Positions 1 through 5,989 of a stretch of 7,727 nucleotides of DNA are shown here, one piece after another; positions within the stretch are counted from its first letter, which is position 1, and each line of letters opens with the position of its first letter. Source of the stretch: Solirubrobacteraceae bacterium (GTDB taxonomy: Bacteria; Actinomycetota; Thermoleophilia; Solirubrobacterales; Solirubrobacteraceae); NCBI GenBank assembly GCA_016462245.1, contig JAEMTR010000063.1, positions 1-7,727 of the forward strand. Direction: 5' to 3'. Under the pieces are notes generated by a model. The model was not told the DNA's origin. It worked only from the letters and a program-made list of their open reading frames with translations, and did not search any database. The position numbers and the translations under genes are program-made.

Positions 1-987
1 CTACTGGTAAGCGAGGAGAACGGCGGCGCAGGGCTCGGTGCCTACGACGCAATGTTGATCGCTCAAGAGGCCGGCAAGGTCTTGGCCGGCGTGCCGCTGC
101 TCGGCGCGCTTCCGGCTTCGATGCTGCTCGACATGGGTGGTAGCGACAAGACTGCAGCGGTAGCCGCAGGCGAGCTGAAGGCCTCATGGCTGCCGGCCTG
201 CCCGCCAAGCTCGATCGAGCCACGTTGGACCGTTGACCCGGTCGAAGGAATGGCCCGCCCCGACGCTCCGGCAGCAACCGTTGATGGCGACACGGTCACG
301 TTTAACGGAACGGTTGGCTGGGCACCCGATGCCGGCGAGGCAGAGCTGCTCGTCGTAATCGGCGTCGACTCAGACGGCGATCCTGTTGCCGCCGCGGTTG
401 AGGCAAGCGCTTCCGGCGTAAAGGTTGACGCCGACTGGCGCTATGACGCAACCCGCCGCCTGGCGACGGTCACGCTCGATGGCGCAAGCGGCACGAAGCT
501 GGACCTCGATGCAGAGCAGATCGCACGCGCTTGGTACCTCGTTCAGGCACTAATCGCTGCTGAGTCTGTCGGCACGATGGAGACGGCGCTTGAGGTATCG
601 CTCGAGTACGCGAAGGAGCGCTATACGTTCGGGCGCGCAATCGGCTCGTACCAGGCCGTCAAGCACGGGATCGTCGAAATTCTGCGTCGGCTCGAGAACT
701 CCAAGTCGCTCTGCATCTACACAGGATTCGCTTTCAGCGACAAGCCTGGTGAGATCGCTTACGCCGCCAGCTGCGCACGGTCTGTGGCCGGTGGCGGGCT
801 CGACTTCACGGCGCGCCAGCAGATCGCCGTTCACGGCGGCATCGGTGCAACTTGGGAGCACGACGCGCCGCTGACGTTCCGCCGCGCACAGCTAAACCGC
901 CGCCTTGTCGGTGGCCATGGAATGTCAACCGACCGCGTTTCCGATGAGCTGCTCAACGGCCGCGGGCCGGTCGTCACGATCGGCTAA
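1..987 (+). CDS. Acyl-CoA dehydrogenase family protein, 5' end outside the window
   Basis: The frame is open from base 1, so the protein starts upstream; 328 residues are visible. It is an FAD-dependent acyl-CoA dehydrogenase, a family that forms the alpha,beta double bond of acyl-CoA thioesters in the cytoplasm. The left edge reads VSEENGGAGLGAYDA, the usual P/S-E-x-x-G-G-x-G turn of the N-terminal helical domain. The C-terminal helical domain starts near residue 177 and holds ERYTFGRAIGSYQAVKH (about 206-222) and the late HGGIGATWEHDAPLTFRRA (about 278-296). Both are hallmarks of the FadE28/FadE29-like group used on steroid side chains and other unusual acyl chains. The usual TEP-x-x-GSD flavin motif is absent from the middle beta domain, which suits one half of a two-subunit enzyme whose partner would lie upstream. 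I cannot name the catalytic base. The next gene starts 42 nt downstream on the same strand, so an operon is likely. Family assignment is firm; substrate is unknown. Confidence 0.88.
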   Translation, partial: LLVSEENGGAGLGAYDAMLIAQEAGKVLAGVPLLGALPASMLLDMGGSDKTAAVAAGELKASWLPACPPSSIEPRWTVDPVEGMARPDAPAATVDGDTVTFNGTVGWAPDAGEAELLVVIGVDSDGDPVAAAVEASASGVKVDADWRYDATRRLATVTLDGASGTKLDLDAEQIARAWYLVQALIAAESVGTMETALEVSLEYAKERYTFGRAIGSYQAVKHGIVEILRRLENSKSLCIYTGFAFSDKPGEIAYAASCARSVAGGGLDFTARQQIAVHGGIGATWEHDAPLTFRRAQLNRRLVGGHGMSTDRVSDELLNGRGPVVTIG

Positions 988-1029
988 GGGGTCAGGCGCA
1001 AAGCGATCTTCGGCGAGTAAGGTCGGCTT

Positions 1030-2922
1030 ATGGCTGATCCGCAGGGTCCATCGGAGACGACAGTTCAGCGCCACGCCGAGGCGCTGGCGTCGCTCCCCGG
1101 CGACGACGGCAGCGGCGCAGCAAACGCAGCGCGCATGCTGATCACGGCCGCGCCGAGCGATCTGCAGATCAAGGACGAAGAAGGCCGCGTCCTCTGGAGC
1201 CTCGCCGAGTACGGCTTCCTTGAACCGGCCGAAGCTCCCGAAAGCGTCCACCCGGCGCTCTGGCGGCTGGCAAGGCTGAACATGAACGCCGGCCTCTTTG
1301 AGGTCGCCGAAGGCGTCTACCAAGTGCGCGGCTACGACATCTCGAACATGACGCTGATCGAAGGCGATGAGGGCGTGATCGTTGTTGACCCGCTCGTCTC
1401 ACCAGAGTGCGCGGCGGCGGCGCTGGCGCTCTATCGCGAGGCACGCGGCGAGCGCAAGGTCACCGCTGTATTGCACACGCACAGCCACGTTGATCACTTC
1501 GGTGGCATCCGCGGCGTGCTCGGCGAAGGCGAAGAGGTCCCAATCTGGGCGCCGGCCGGCTTCACCGACGCGGCCGTCAGCGAGAACGTGATCGCCGGCT
1601 CAGTGATGGTTCGCCGCGCCGCCTACATGTACGGCTCAAACCTTCCGCGCGGGGCGCGCGGGCAGGTCGATGTGGCGATCGGCAAGGGAGTTTCGACCGG
1701 TCGACCGTCGCTGATGGCGATAACCGACGAGGTCACCGAAACCGGCCAGCAGGCGACGATCGACGGCGTCCTCTTTGAATTCCAGATGGTTCCCGAGACC
1801 GAGGCCCCGGCCGAGCTCAACTTCTTCTTGCCAGAGCGAGGCGCCCTCTGCATCGTTGAAACAGCGACGCAAGTTCTGCACAACATCCTCACGATCCGCG
1901 GAGCTCAGGTCCGCGACGCACTCTGGTGGTCGCAGTGCATCGATCAATCGATCGAGCTCTTCGGCTCCCGTACCGAGGTCCTCTTTGCCGGCCACCACTG
2001 GCCAACTTGGGGCAACGAGCAGATCGCCGCGTTCCTCAGCGAGCAGCGCGATCTCTACCGCTTTCTCCACGACCAAACAATCCGTCTTGCAGGCGAAGGG
2101 CTTAATGGCGAGGAGATCGCCGAGCGGATTGAGCTACCGGAAGGCCTCGCGGCGCTCTGGCACACGCGCAGCGCCTACGGCTCGATGCGGCACAACGCGC
2201 GCGGCATCTACCAGCGCTACTTCGGCGTCTACGACGGCAACCCGGTGAACCTTGACCCGCTTACACCGAGCGATGCTGGCAGCCGCTACGTCGAAGCGAT
2301 CGGCGGCGGCGAACGAGCGCTTGAGATCGCGGCGCAGGCGCTAGCCGAGGGCGATGAGCGCTGGGCAGCGACGCTGGCCGGCCACGTCGTCTTCGCCGAG
2401 CCAGAGAACGCAGCCGCGCGTGAGCTCCAGGCCGCGGCCTTCGAGCAGCTCGGCTACCAGACCGAGAACGCGACCTGGCGCAACGCTTATCTGACCGGAG
2501 CCAGCGAGCTGCGCGACGGCGTAAGCAGTGAAAGCCTGCGCGCTCAGGCGCCAGACATCGTGCGCGCACTGCCAACCGGCCAGCTCTTCGATGCGATGGG
2601 AACGCGGATCAACGGCGAGCGGGCGGCAGAGAACGACCTGATCGTGGCTTGGAACTTCACCGACATTGATGAGCAGTGGACGCTCCGCGTGACCAACGGA
2701 GCGCTCAGCACCGTCGCTGGCAGGCTCGACGAGAAAGCTGCGGCAATCGTCACGACAACACGGGCCACGCTCAACTCGCTGATCCTGCAGGAGATCGACG
2801 CGATCGAAGCTTTCAGCTCAGGCGCGATCAGCGTTGACGGCGACCCGATGGCGCTCGCCGGCTTCCTTGGACTGCTTGACGACCCGCCGCACGACTTTCC
2901 GATCGTCACGCCGCGCGGCTAG
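1030..2922 (+). CDS. Metallo-beta-lactamase-fold alkyl sulfatase (SdsA1/BDS1/YjcS type)
   Basis: This 630-residue protein is a dinuclear-zinc alkyl sulfatase that hydrolyses alkyl sulfate esters to alcohol and sulfate. The order is an N-terminal lead with FEVAEGVYQVRGYDISNMTLIEG (about 90-112, written here only as a landmark region), the lactamase fold to about 345, a helical dimerisation domain (about 350-495, with SMRHNARGIYQRYFG and TWRNAYLTGASELRDG), and an SCP2-like C-terminal domain (about 510-625). Zinc-site residues, matched from memory to SdsA1, are H151, H153, D155, H156 (in HTHSHVDHFGG), E258, E277 and H322 (in GHHWPTWGN); all are present. The start is supported by AAGG at 1019-1022, 7 nt before the ATG. 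Unlike SdsA1, the N-terminus is polar and has no signal peptide, so it looks cytoplasmic. Family members are usually near this length or slightly longer. The TAG stop shares a CTAG with the convergent gene's stop. Confidence 0.95.
   Translation: MADPQGPSETTVQRHAEALASLPGDDGSGAANAARMLITAAPSDLQIKDEEGRVLWSLAEYGFLEPAEAPESVHPALWRLARLNMNAGLFEVAEGVYQVRGYDISNMTLIEGDEGVIVVDPLVSPECAAAALALYREARGERKVTAVLHTHSHVDHFGGIRGVLGEGEEVPIWAPAGFTDAAVSENVIAGSVMVRRAAYMYGSNLPRGARGQVDVAIGKGVSTGRPSLMAITDEVTETGQQATIDGVLFEFQMVPETEAPAELNFFLPERGALCIVETATQVLHNILTIRGAQVRDALWWSQCIDQSIELFGSRTEVLFAGHHWPTWGNEQIAAFLSEQRDLYRFLHDQTIRLAGEGLNGEEIAERIELPEGLAALWHTRSAYGSMRHNARGIYQRYFGVYDGNPVNLDPLTPSDAGSRYVEAIGGGERALEIAAQALAEGDERWAATLAGHVVFAEPENAAARELQAAAFEQLGYQTENATWRNAYLTGASELRDGVSSESLRAQAPDIVRALPTGQLFDAMGTRINGERAAENDLIVAWNFTDIDEQWTLRVTNGALSTVAGRLDEKAAAIVTTTRATLNSLILQEIDAIEAFSSGAISVDGDPMALAGFLGLLDDPPHDFPIVTPRG
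2919..2922. other. Shared palindromic CTAG forming both stop codons of convergent genes
   Basis: The palindrome CTAG gives TAG as the stop of the plus-strand alkyl sulfatase (2920-2922) and TAG as the stop of the minus-strand anchored protein (2921-2919). The two coding regions overlap by 4 bp, tail to tail. No hairpin with a T-tract lies at the junction, so transcripts may run into each other's antisense strand. Confidence 0.9.
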
Positions 2923-3485
2923 TCGGCAGCGGTTCCGCCCACGTCAGCGCCGGAAGGAGCTTCGGCGCCGCCGTTGCGCTTGCTTCGAGCCGGCGAGAAG
3001 CTGCTCACCTTCCAACTTCCGTCAACTTTGACGAGTGTGATCTGCCCGATTCGCAGCAGCTGAGCTGTTGCCTTGTCGCCGCTGACCTTTACGTCGGTGA
3101 CCTTCAATTGTGAGAGGCCAGGAAGGTCGGTCAGCGTGATCGCGGCCTTCGACGCGCAGGCCTGCGCCGCCGCCGCGCCGCTAGCTCCAGCGCTGGTACC
3201 GACCTGCAGGCCGCAGAGCGTTGTGGCATCGCCCTCCTCAGCGGCCTGCACGTAGCTGGTGACTGTCGCCTCAACCTGCGCGCTGCTGGACTGCCCCGAA
3301 GTGGTGGTCGAAGTTGTCGCGGTCCTTGCCGTCGGTGTGGTCGTGGCGCTGGTCGTAGTCGGGATCGTCTCGCCGACGCTGACCGTGTCGGAGCTACCGC
3401 TGCCGCTACTGGAGACCAGCGCCGCGGCCGCGACGCCAGCCCCAATAATCACTAGAAAGACGATCAGAACGGTTGTGCGGTTCAC
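2919..3485 (-). CDS. Membrane-anchored protein with Thr/Ser-rich stalk and NTF2-like (lumazine-binding/DUF4878-type) domain
   Basis: This 188-residue protein starts with GTG at 3485. Residues 5-24 (TVLIVFLVIIGAGVAAAALV) form one hydrophobic segment with no lipobox cysteine, so it is probably an N-terminal anchor with the rest outside the membrane. A low-complexity Thr/Ser/Gly stalk covers about 25-70. The globular part (about 71-163) runs from VEATVTSYVQAAEEGDATTLCGL to VKVDGSWKVSSFSP. The 'Y-x-x-A-x-x-x-G-D' start and 'DGSWKV' end are typical of small secreted actinobacterial NTF2-like domains. C91 and C110 could form a disulfide outside the cell. The tail (about 166-188) is Gly/Ala-rich and probably disordered. 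No catalytic residues are visible and I can assign no function. It follows the SRPBCC gene by 18 nt on the same strand, suggesting cotranscription; only a weak GAG precedes the GTG. The fold is inferred from pattern. Confidence 0.75.
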   Translation of the reverse strand: MNRTTVLIVFLVIIGAGVAAAALVSSSGSGSSDTVSVGETIPTTTSATTTPTARTATTSTTTSGQSSSAQVEATVTSYVQAAEEGDATTLCGLQVGTSAGASGAAAAQACASKAAITLTDLPGLSQLKVTDVKVSGDKATAQLLRIGQITLVKVDGSWKVSSFSPARSKRNGGAEAPSGADVGGTAAD

Positions 3486-3503
3486 TGCTCAGATGCTAAA
3501 GCG

Positions 3504-3935
3504 TCAAGCGGAGAGTGCTTTTTTCAGCCCAGCGATCGCCTTATCGGCGACCTTGCCGAAGCCAAGGCCCAGCGCCGGATCAAAGATCTTCAACGGGCCC
3601 TTCAAGGTCAGCTCAGCGTCGTATGTGACGAGCGAGCCTGTCCCGTCAGCCTCGACCGTGATCTCGTCAACGCTGACGATCGTCGAGCTTTCGCCGCGGA
3701 CGATGAAGCGGCGCGGCGCCTCGTAGAGCGTCGTTTCGTAGATCAGCTTGATCGTGCGGCCGAAGAAAGCGGCGTCGAGCTCGACGCGGTTACCGACACC
3801 GGGCGGCCCGTCATCAAGCCTGCGAGCCGCCGAGATGCCTGGATCCCATTCGGCCGTGGTCGAAAAATCGGCCAAATAGGCGAAGACTTCCGCCGGCGGC
3901 TTCGGGCTGGTGACTGTTTTGTGGGCGTGGGCCAT
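3504..3935 (-). CDS. SRPBCC (START/polyketide cyclase-like) superfamily protein
   Basis: This is a complete 143-residue single-domain protein of the usual SRPBCC length. It shows the family layout: a first strand HKTVTSPKPPAEVFAYLADF (about 6-24), the helix-end W30-D31-P32-G33 turn, a GVGNRVELDAAFFGRTIKLI region (about 46-65), a YEAPRRFIVRGES strand pair (about 71-83), a GTGSLVTYDAEL strand (about 99-109) and a C-terminal helix ending KVADKAIAGLKKALSA. Such proteins bind hydrophobic ligands in a deep pocket, as carriers, cyclases or oxidative-stress proteins; the ligand here is not predictable. No signal peptide or membrane segment is present, so it should be cytoplasmic. ATG at 3935 is the only reasonable start: going upstream in frame, TAG is reached before any ATG, GTG or TTG. 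No Shine-Dalgarno is visible, and a hairpin arm ends one base before the ATG. It lies between the peroxidase and the anchored NTF2-like gene, same strand. Confidence 0.85.
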   Translation of the reverse strand: MAHAHKTVTSPKPPAEVFAYLADFSTTAEWDPGISAARRLDDGPPGVGNRVELDAAFFGRTIKLIYETTLYEAPRRFIVRGESSTIVSVDEITVEADGTGSLVTYDAELTLKGPLKIFDPALGLGFGKVADKAIAGLKKALSA

Positions 3936-3936
3936 C

Positions 3937-3970
3937 TGTAGGGCAGCGCAAGCAGATGCGCTGCCCTACA
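3937..3970. repeat. Perfect 14-bp inverted repeat between peroxidase stop and SRPBCC start
   Basis: The left arm TGTAGGGCAGCGCA (3937-3950) and right arm TGCGCTGCCCTACA (3957-3970) are exact reverse complements around the 6-nt loop AGCAGA. The element begins 14 nt past the peroxidase stop on the minus strand and ends one base before the SRPBCC ATG. It would fold into a stable RNA hairpin. There is no T-run on either side, so it is not a classical intrinsic terminator. It could act as a U-less terminator, an mRNA 3'-end stabiliser, a dispersed palindromic repeat, or a structure controlling SRPBCC translation. Confidence 0.9.
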
Positions 3971-3984
3971 CGCTAGCGCTCCGC

Positions 3985-5757
3985 TCAGCTTCCGCCGGCG
4001 GGCGCGAAGAAGGCGTTCGGCTGGATCGTGGTCAGCGCCGTGTTGGCCTTGATCACGCGCGCCAGGGTCGTGCGACGGACATCGCCGAGCTGCCATCCTC
4101 GCATCGAGTTCTCGTAGTAGAAGCGGTCGCCCTCGCGGAGCCGCGCAAACTGGTTGACGACAATCCTCGTGAAGAGCGCCCCAAGCGATCCGCGCGCAGT
4201 GTGGTCCGCGGCAAGCCCGCCAGACCAGAGGTCGATGTTCGAGACCGAACCATAGGCGGCCTCGAGCGCGGCAGCGGTTGCTGGGTTCGAGCTGATCTGC
4301 GAGAAGCTCGTCACACGCGGCAGGCCGTAAGCGGCGCGGACCGTGTTGTAGTCGGCGAGCCCGTGGTCGCGGCCGCGCTGAATGTTCAGCGCCGCAAGGT
4401 CAAAGCCACCTGAGCCCGGCGCGCCGAAGAGGAAGTTGCGAACGTCATCCACGATCTGCAGGTCGACCTCCTGCGTGTTGCCGCTGGCGGACGACTTGAG
4501 GAACGGATCGATGTCACCTTCGTGGTTCGGCAGCGCCGGATCAAAGACGGTTGGGTTGAAGAAGGCGTTTCGCAACGCTAGTGGGCCCTGCGGTGTATCA
4601 CTACCGTCGTTGTTGAGTCTGCCGACCTCGCCGTCGAGCATGCTGTGACCGAAGCGAAAGGCGGCGGTCGAGAACTCGTTCGAAATACCTGGGTTGACAT
4701 TTCGTCGGTAGCCTCGATAGCTGGGCATCACGCCGCGCCCGAGCAGCGCCGGCAGGAACTCGTTGTAGGTAATCGCCTGCAGCTCGCCGATCACAATCCG
4801 TCGAGCCTGCTGGTAGATCTGCTCGTCGCTTAGCGACCGATTGTTGGCCGCGATCGCGCTCGCTTGACGGTTGTGCTCGCGCAGGAACAACGTGTGGAGC
4901 GCTGTTAGCGAGGGGTTCTCGTTCGCCCGCACGTCACCGCCGAGGAAGAGCTGTGAATCTGGAACGCGCCGGGCGTCGTTGGAATTCGGCAGGCCCTCAG
5001 TGTTAAACGGCATCAGGTTGCCGGCGCTGGTTTTTAGCTTGCCACCGCTGAAGCTGCGCAGCGCCGCGGCGCGGGTGGCGTCGGCGCCATAGATCTGCGA
5101 ACCGTCGATGAAAGCGGTATTTGAGTTGGTCTGCTGGCGCGGGTTGCTGGCGCCGCTCGCCGGATTGAAGCCTGAGCGAGTGAAAGACATCTGCTTCGTT
5201 CCGGTGCTAGCCGGATCGAAGAACGGATCGCCGCTCGGGACCGCTATTGGCATCGACTCGCTGCCACGCGTAGAAAGGCTGATGTCGTGGTCGAGGAACT
5301 GACCGAAGACGTATACGAGATCGGACATCTGACGATTGTTTTCGGGTACATCTTCGCTCTGCGTGCTGAGCGCGCTCGAAAGCACTCGGGCATTGAGCCG
5401 TGAGGAGCCAGCCGGCGCGGAAAGGCGATCCGCATAGGCAGAAGCGACAAAGCGCAACTGGTCAACGTTGACGGCGCCCCAGCTTGGGTTACCGAGGTTG
5501 TTGCCAACTCCAGTTATTGAGTAGAGCGAAGCCGAGGGCCGCGCAGGAGGCTGCTGGCGCTGCGGCTCTTGGCGCTGCGGCTGCTGGCGCTGCGGCTGCT
5601 GGCGCTGCGGCTGCTGACGGGCAGGGGCGTTGCTGCCAGGAGATTGCTGCGTACGGTCGCCGCTCGGCCCTGACGGCTTCGCTAGCGCGATTACTGGCAT
5701 CGCTAGCGCGGCCAGCGCGGCGAGTGTGAGTGAAAACAAACGGGTTGTGCGGTCCAT
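3985..5757 (-). CDS. Secreted animal-type haem peroxidase (peroxidase-cyclooxygenase superfamily)
   Basis: This 590-residue protein oxidises halides or organic donors with H2O2, probably outside the cell. Residues 1-26 (R3, R6, then a hydrophobic core to ALA|KP) form a Sec signal peptide. A Gln/Pro/Arg linker with five PQRQQ-like units fills about 45-69, and the catalytic domain runs from about 78 to the end. Matched from memory to myeloperoxidase, the distal site is Q153, D156 and H157 in FGQFLDHDI, the catalytic arginine is R277 and the second haem-ester residue E280 in DVRANENP. The proximal histidine is H371 in FRFGHSM, with N458 (LNIQRGRDHG) as its likely partner. D158 plus T214, F216, D218 and S220 match the calcium site. 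N281 replaces the myeloperoxidase sulfonium methionine. GDRFYYEN (543-550) is a further family signature. ATG 5757 is preferred over ATG 5790 because AAGGAGAG lies 7 nt upstream and the signal peptide then starts properly. Confidence 0.95.
   Translation of the reverse strand: MDRTTRLFSLTLAALAALAMPVIALAKPSGPSGDRTQQSPGSNAPARQQPQRQQPQRQQPQRQEPQRQQPPARPSASLYSITGVGNNLGNPSWGAVNVDQLRFVASAYADRLSAPAGSSRLNARVLSSALSTQSEDVPENNRQMSDLVYVFGQFLDHDISLSTRGSESMPIAVPSGDPFFDPASTGTKQMSFTRSGFNPASGASNPRQQTNSNTAFIDGSQIYGADATRAAALRSFSGGKLKTSAGNLMPFNTEGLPNSNDARRVPDSQLFLGGDVRANENPSLTALHTLFLREHNRQASAIAANNRSLSDEQIYQQARRIVIGELQAITYNEFLPALLGRGVMPSYRGYRRNVNPGISNEFSTAAFRFGHSMLDGEVGRLNNDGSDTPQGPLALRNAFFNPTVFDPALPNHEGDIDPFLKSSASGNTQEVDLQIVDDVRNFLFGAPGSGGFDLAALNIQRGRDHGLADYNTVRAAYGLPRVTSFSQISSNPATAAALEAAYGSVSNIDLWSGGLAADHTARGSLGALFTRIVVNQFARLREGDRFYYENSMRGWQLGDVRRTTLARVIKANTALTTIQPNAFFAPAGGS
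5551..5610 (-). repeat. 15-bp tandem repeat encoding PQRQQ units in the peroxidase linker
   Basis: Four head-to-tail 15-bp units occupy 5551-5565, 5566-5580, 5581-5595 and 5596-5610. Three are identical (CTGCTGGCGCTGCGG on the plus strand) and one has two changes giving PQRQE. A degenerate fifth unit (5611-5625) encodes PARQQ. The repeat keeps the reading frame and lies between signal peptide and catalytic domain. Confidence 0.93.
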
Positions 5758-5764
5758 CGCAATT

Positions 5765-5772
5765 CTCTCCTT
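5765..5772 (-). promoter_or_regulatory. Strong Shine-Dalgarno of the haem peroxidase gene
   Basis: The minus strand reads AAGGAGAG, then 7 nt (AATTGCG), then ATG at 5757. This near-ideal site decides the start and makes the in-frame ATG at 5790 unlikely, since that one lies upstream of this site and would add a charged lead before the signal peptide. Confidence 0.85.
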
Positions 5773-5845
5773 AAGCCGAGGGGCTCTCAATCGGTTAAGG
5801 GCTTAGACAAACGAGAAAAGCGAACGTGACGGTTGCGGGGATAAA

Positions 5846-5918
5846 TGGAGCTAGCCGGACTCGAACCGGCGGCCTCCTGGGTGCGATCCAGGCGCTCTCC
5901 CAACTGAGCTATAGCCCC
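5846..5918 (-). tRNA. tRNA-Ala, anticodon CGC
   Basis: The 73-nt minus-strand sequence folds into a full cloverleaf. The acceptor GGGGCTA pairs with TAGCTCC and includes the G3:U70 wobble that defines alanine tRNAs. The D arm is GCTC/GAGC with an 8-nt loop, and the anticodon stem CCTGG/CCAGG holds loop ATCGCAC with anticodon CGC (reads GCG). The variable loop is AGGCC, the T arm is GCCGG/CCGGC with loop TTCGAGT, and the discriminator base is A. CCA is not encoded; TTTATCCC follows. GCG is a frequent codon in the genes here. The peroxidase gene starts 88 nt downstream on the same strand with no clear terminator between. Confidence 0.98.
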
Positions 5919-5927
5919 GCAAATGCG

Positions 5928-5933
5928 AGTGTA
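5928..5933 (-). promoter_or_regulatory. Putative -10 element of the tRNA-Ala gene
   Basis: The minus strand reads TACACT, ending 9 nt before the first base of the mature tRNA, so transcription would start two or three bases ahead of it. It matches TATAAT at four of six positions. No convincing -35 hexamer lies 16-18 nt further upstream. Confidence 0.45.
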
Positions 5934-5977
5934 GCCGGGCTTCAGCGCCACAGGCTGCCGCGTTGCTTTCTCTCCGC

Positions 5978-5983
5978 TAGGCT
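5978..5983 (+). promoter_or_regulatory. Weak candidate -10 for leaderless expression of the acidic-protein gene
   Basis: TAGGCT fits the loose actinobacterial TANNNT -10 form and ends 6 nt before the ATG at 5990. That would place the transcription start at or next to the start codon, which would explain the lack of a well-placed ribosome site. No -35 match is seen. The motif is short and could be chance. Confidence 0.25.
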
Positions 5984-5989
5984 TGCCGA

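Noticed and set aside
925..1323. Minus-strand open frame across the acyl-CoA dehydrogenase-sulfatase junction
   Set aside because: It runs antisense to two firmly identified genes and shows no recognisable protein pattern.
3471..3485. Similarity of the start of the anchored protein gene to the start of the peroxidase gene (shared CCGCACAACC)
   Set aside because: The match is about 10 nt encoding Arg-Thr-Thr at signal or anchor n-regions; too short to imply duplication.
3570..3586. A 17-nt exact direct match between 3570-3586 and 4531-4547
   Set aside because: Both stretches encode the residues FDPAL with the same codons in two unrelated proteins; chance plus codon bias explains it.
3971..3978. 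Palindrome CGCTAGCG, also found at 5680-5687 and 5701-5708
   Set aside because: The latter two encode Ala-Leu-Ala type codons of the signal peptide; three copies of an 8-mer give no clear operator arrangement.
3910..4413. Plus-strand open frame opposite the peroxidase 3' end
   Set aside because: It is a shadow of the peroxidase coding sequence in GC-rich DNA; the peroxidase frame is fixed by many motifs.
5774..5785. Small inverted repeat AGCC-GAGG-GGCT in the peroxidase leader
   Set aside because: A 4-bp stem with no T-run is too weak to call a terminator or attenuator.
5758..5790. Upstream ATG at 5790 adding 11 residues to the peroxidase
   Set aside because: The added residues are charged and precede the signal peptide, and the strong AAGGAGAG lies between this ATG and the ATG at 5757.
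5846..5918. tRNA-Ala as an integration site of a mobile element carrying the peroxidase genes
   Set aside because: No integrase and no second copy of the tRNA 3' end was seen in the window, and base composition looks uniform.
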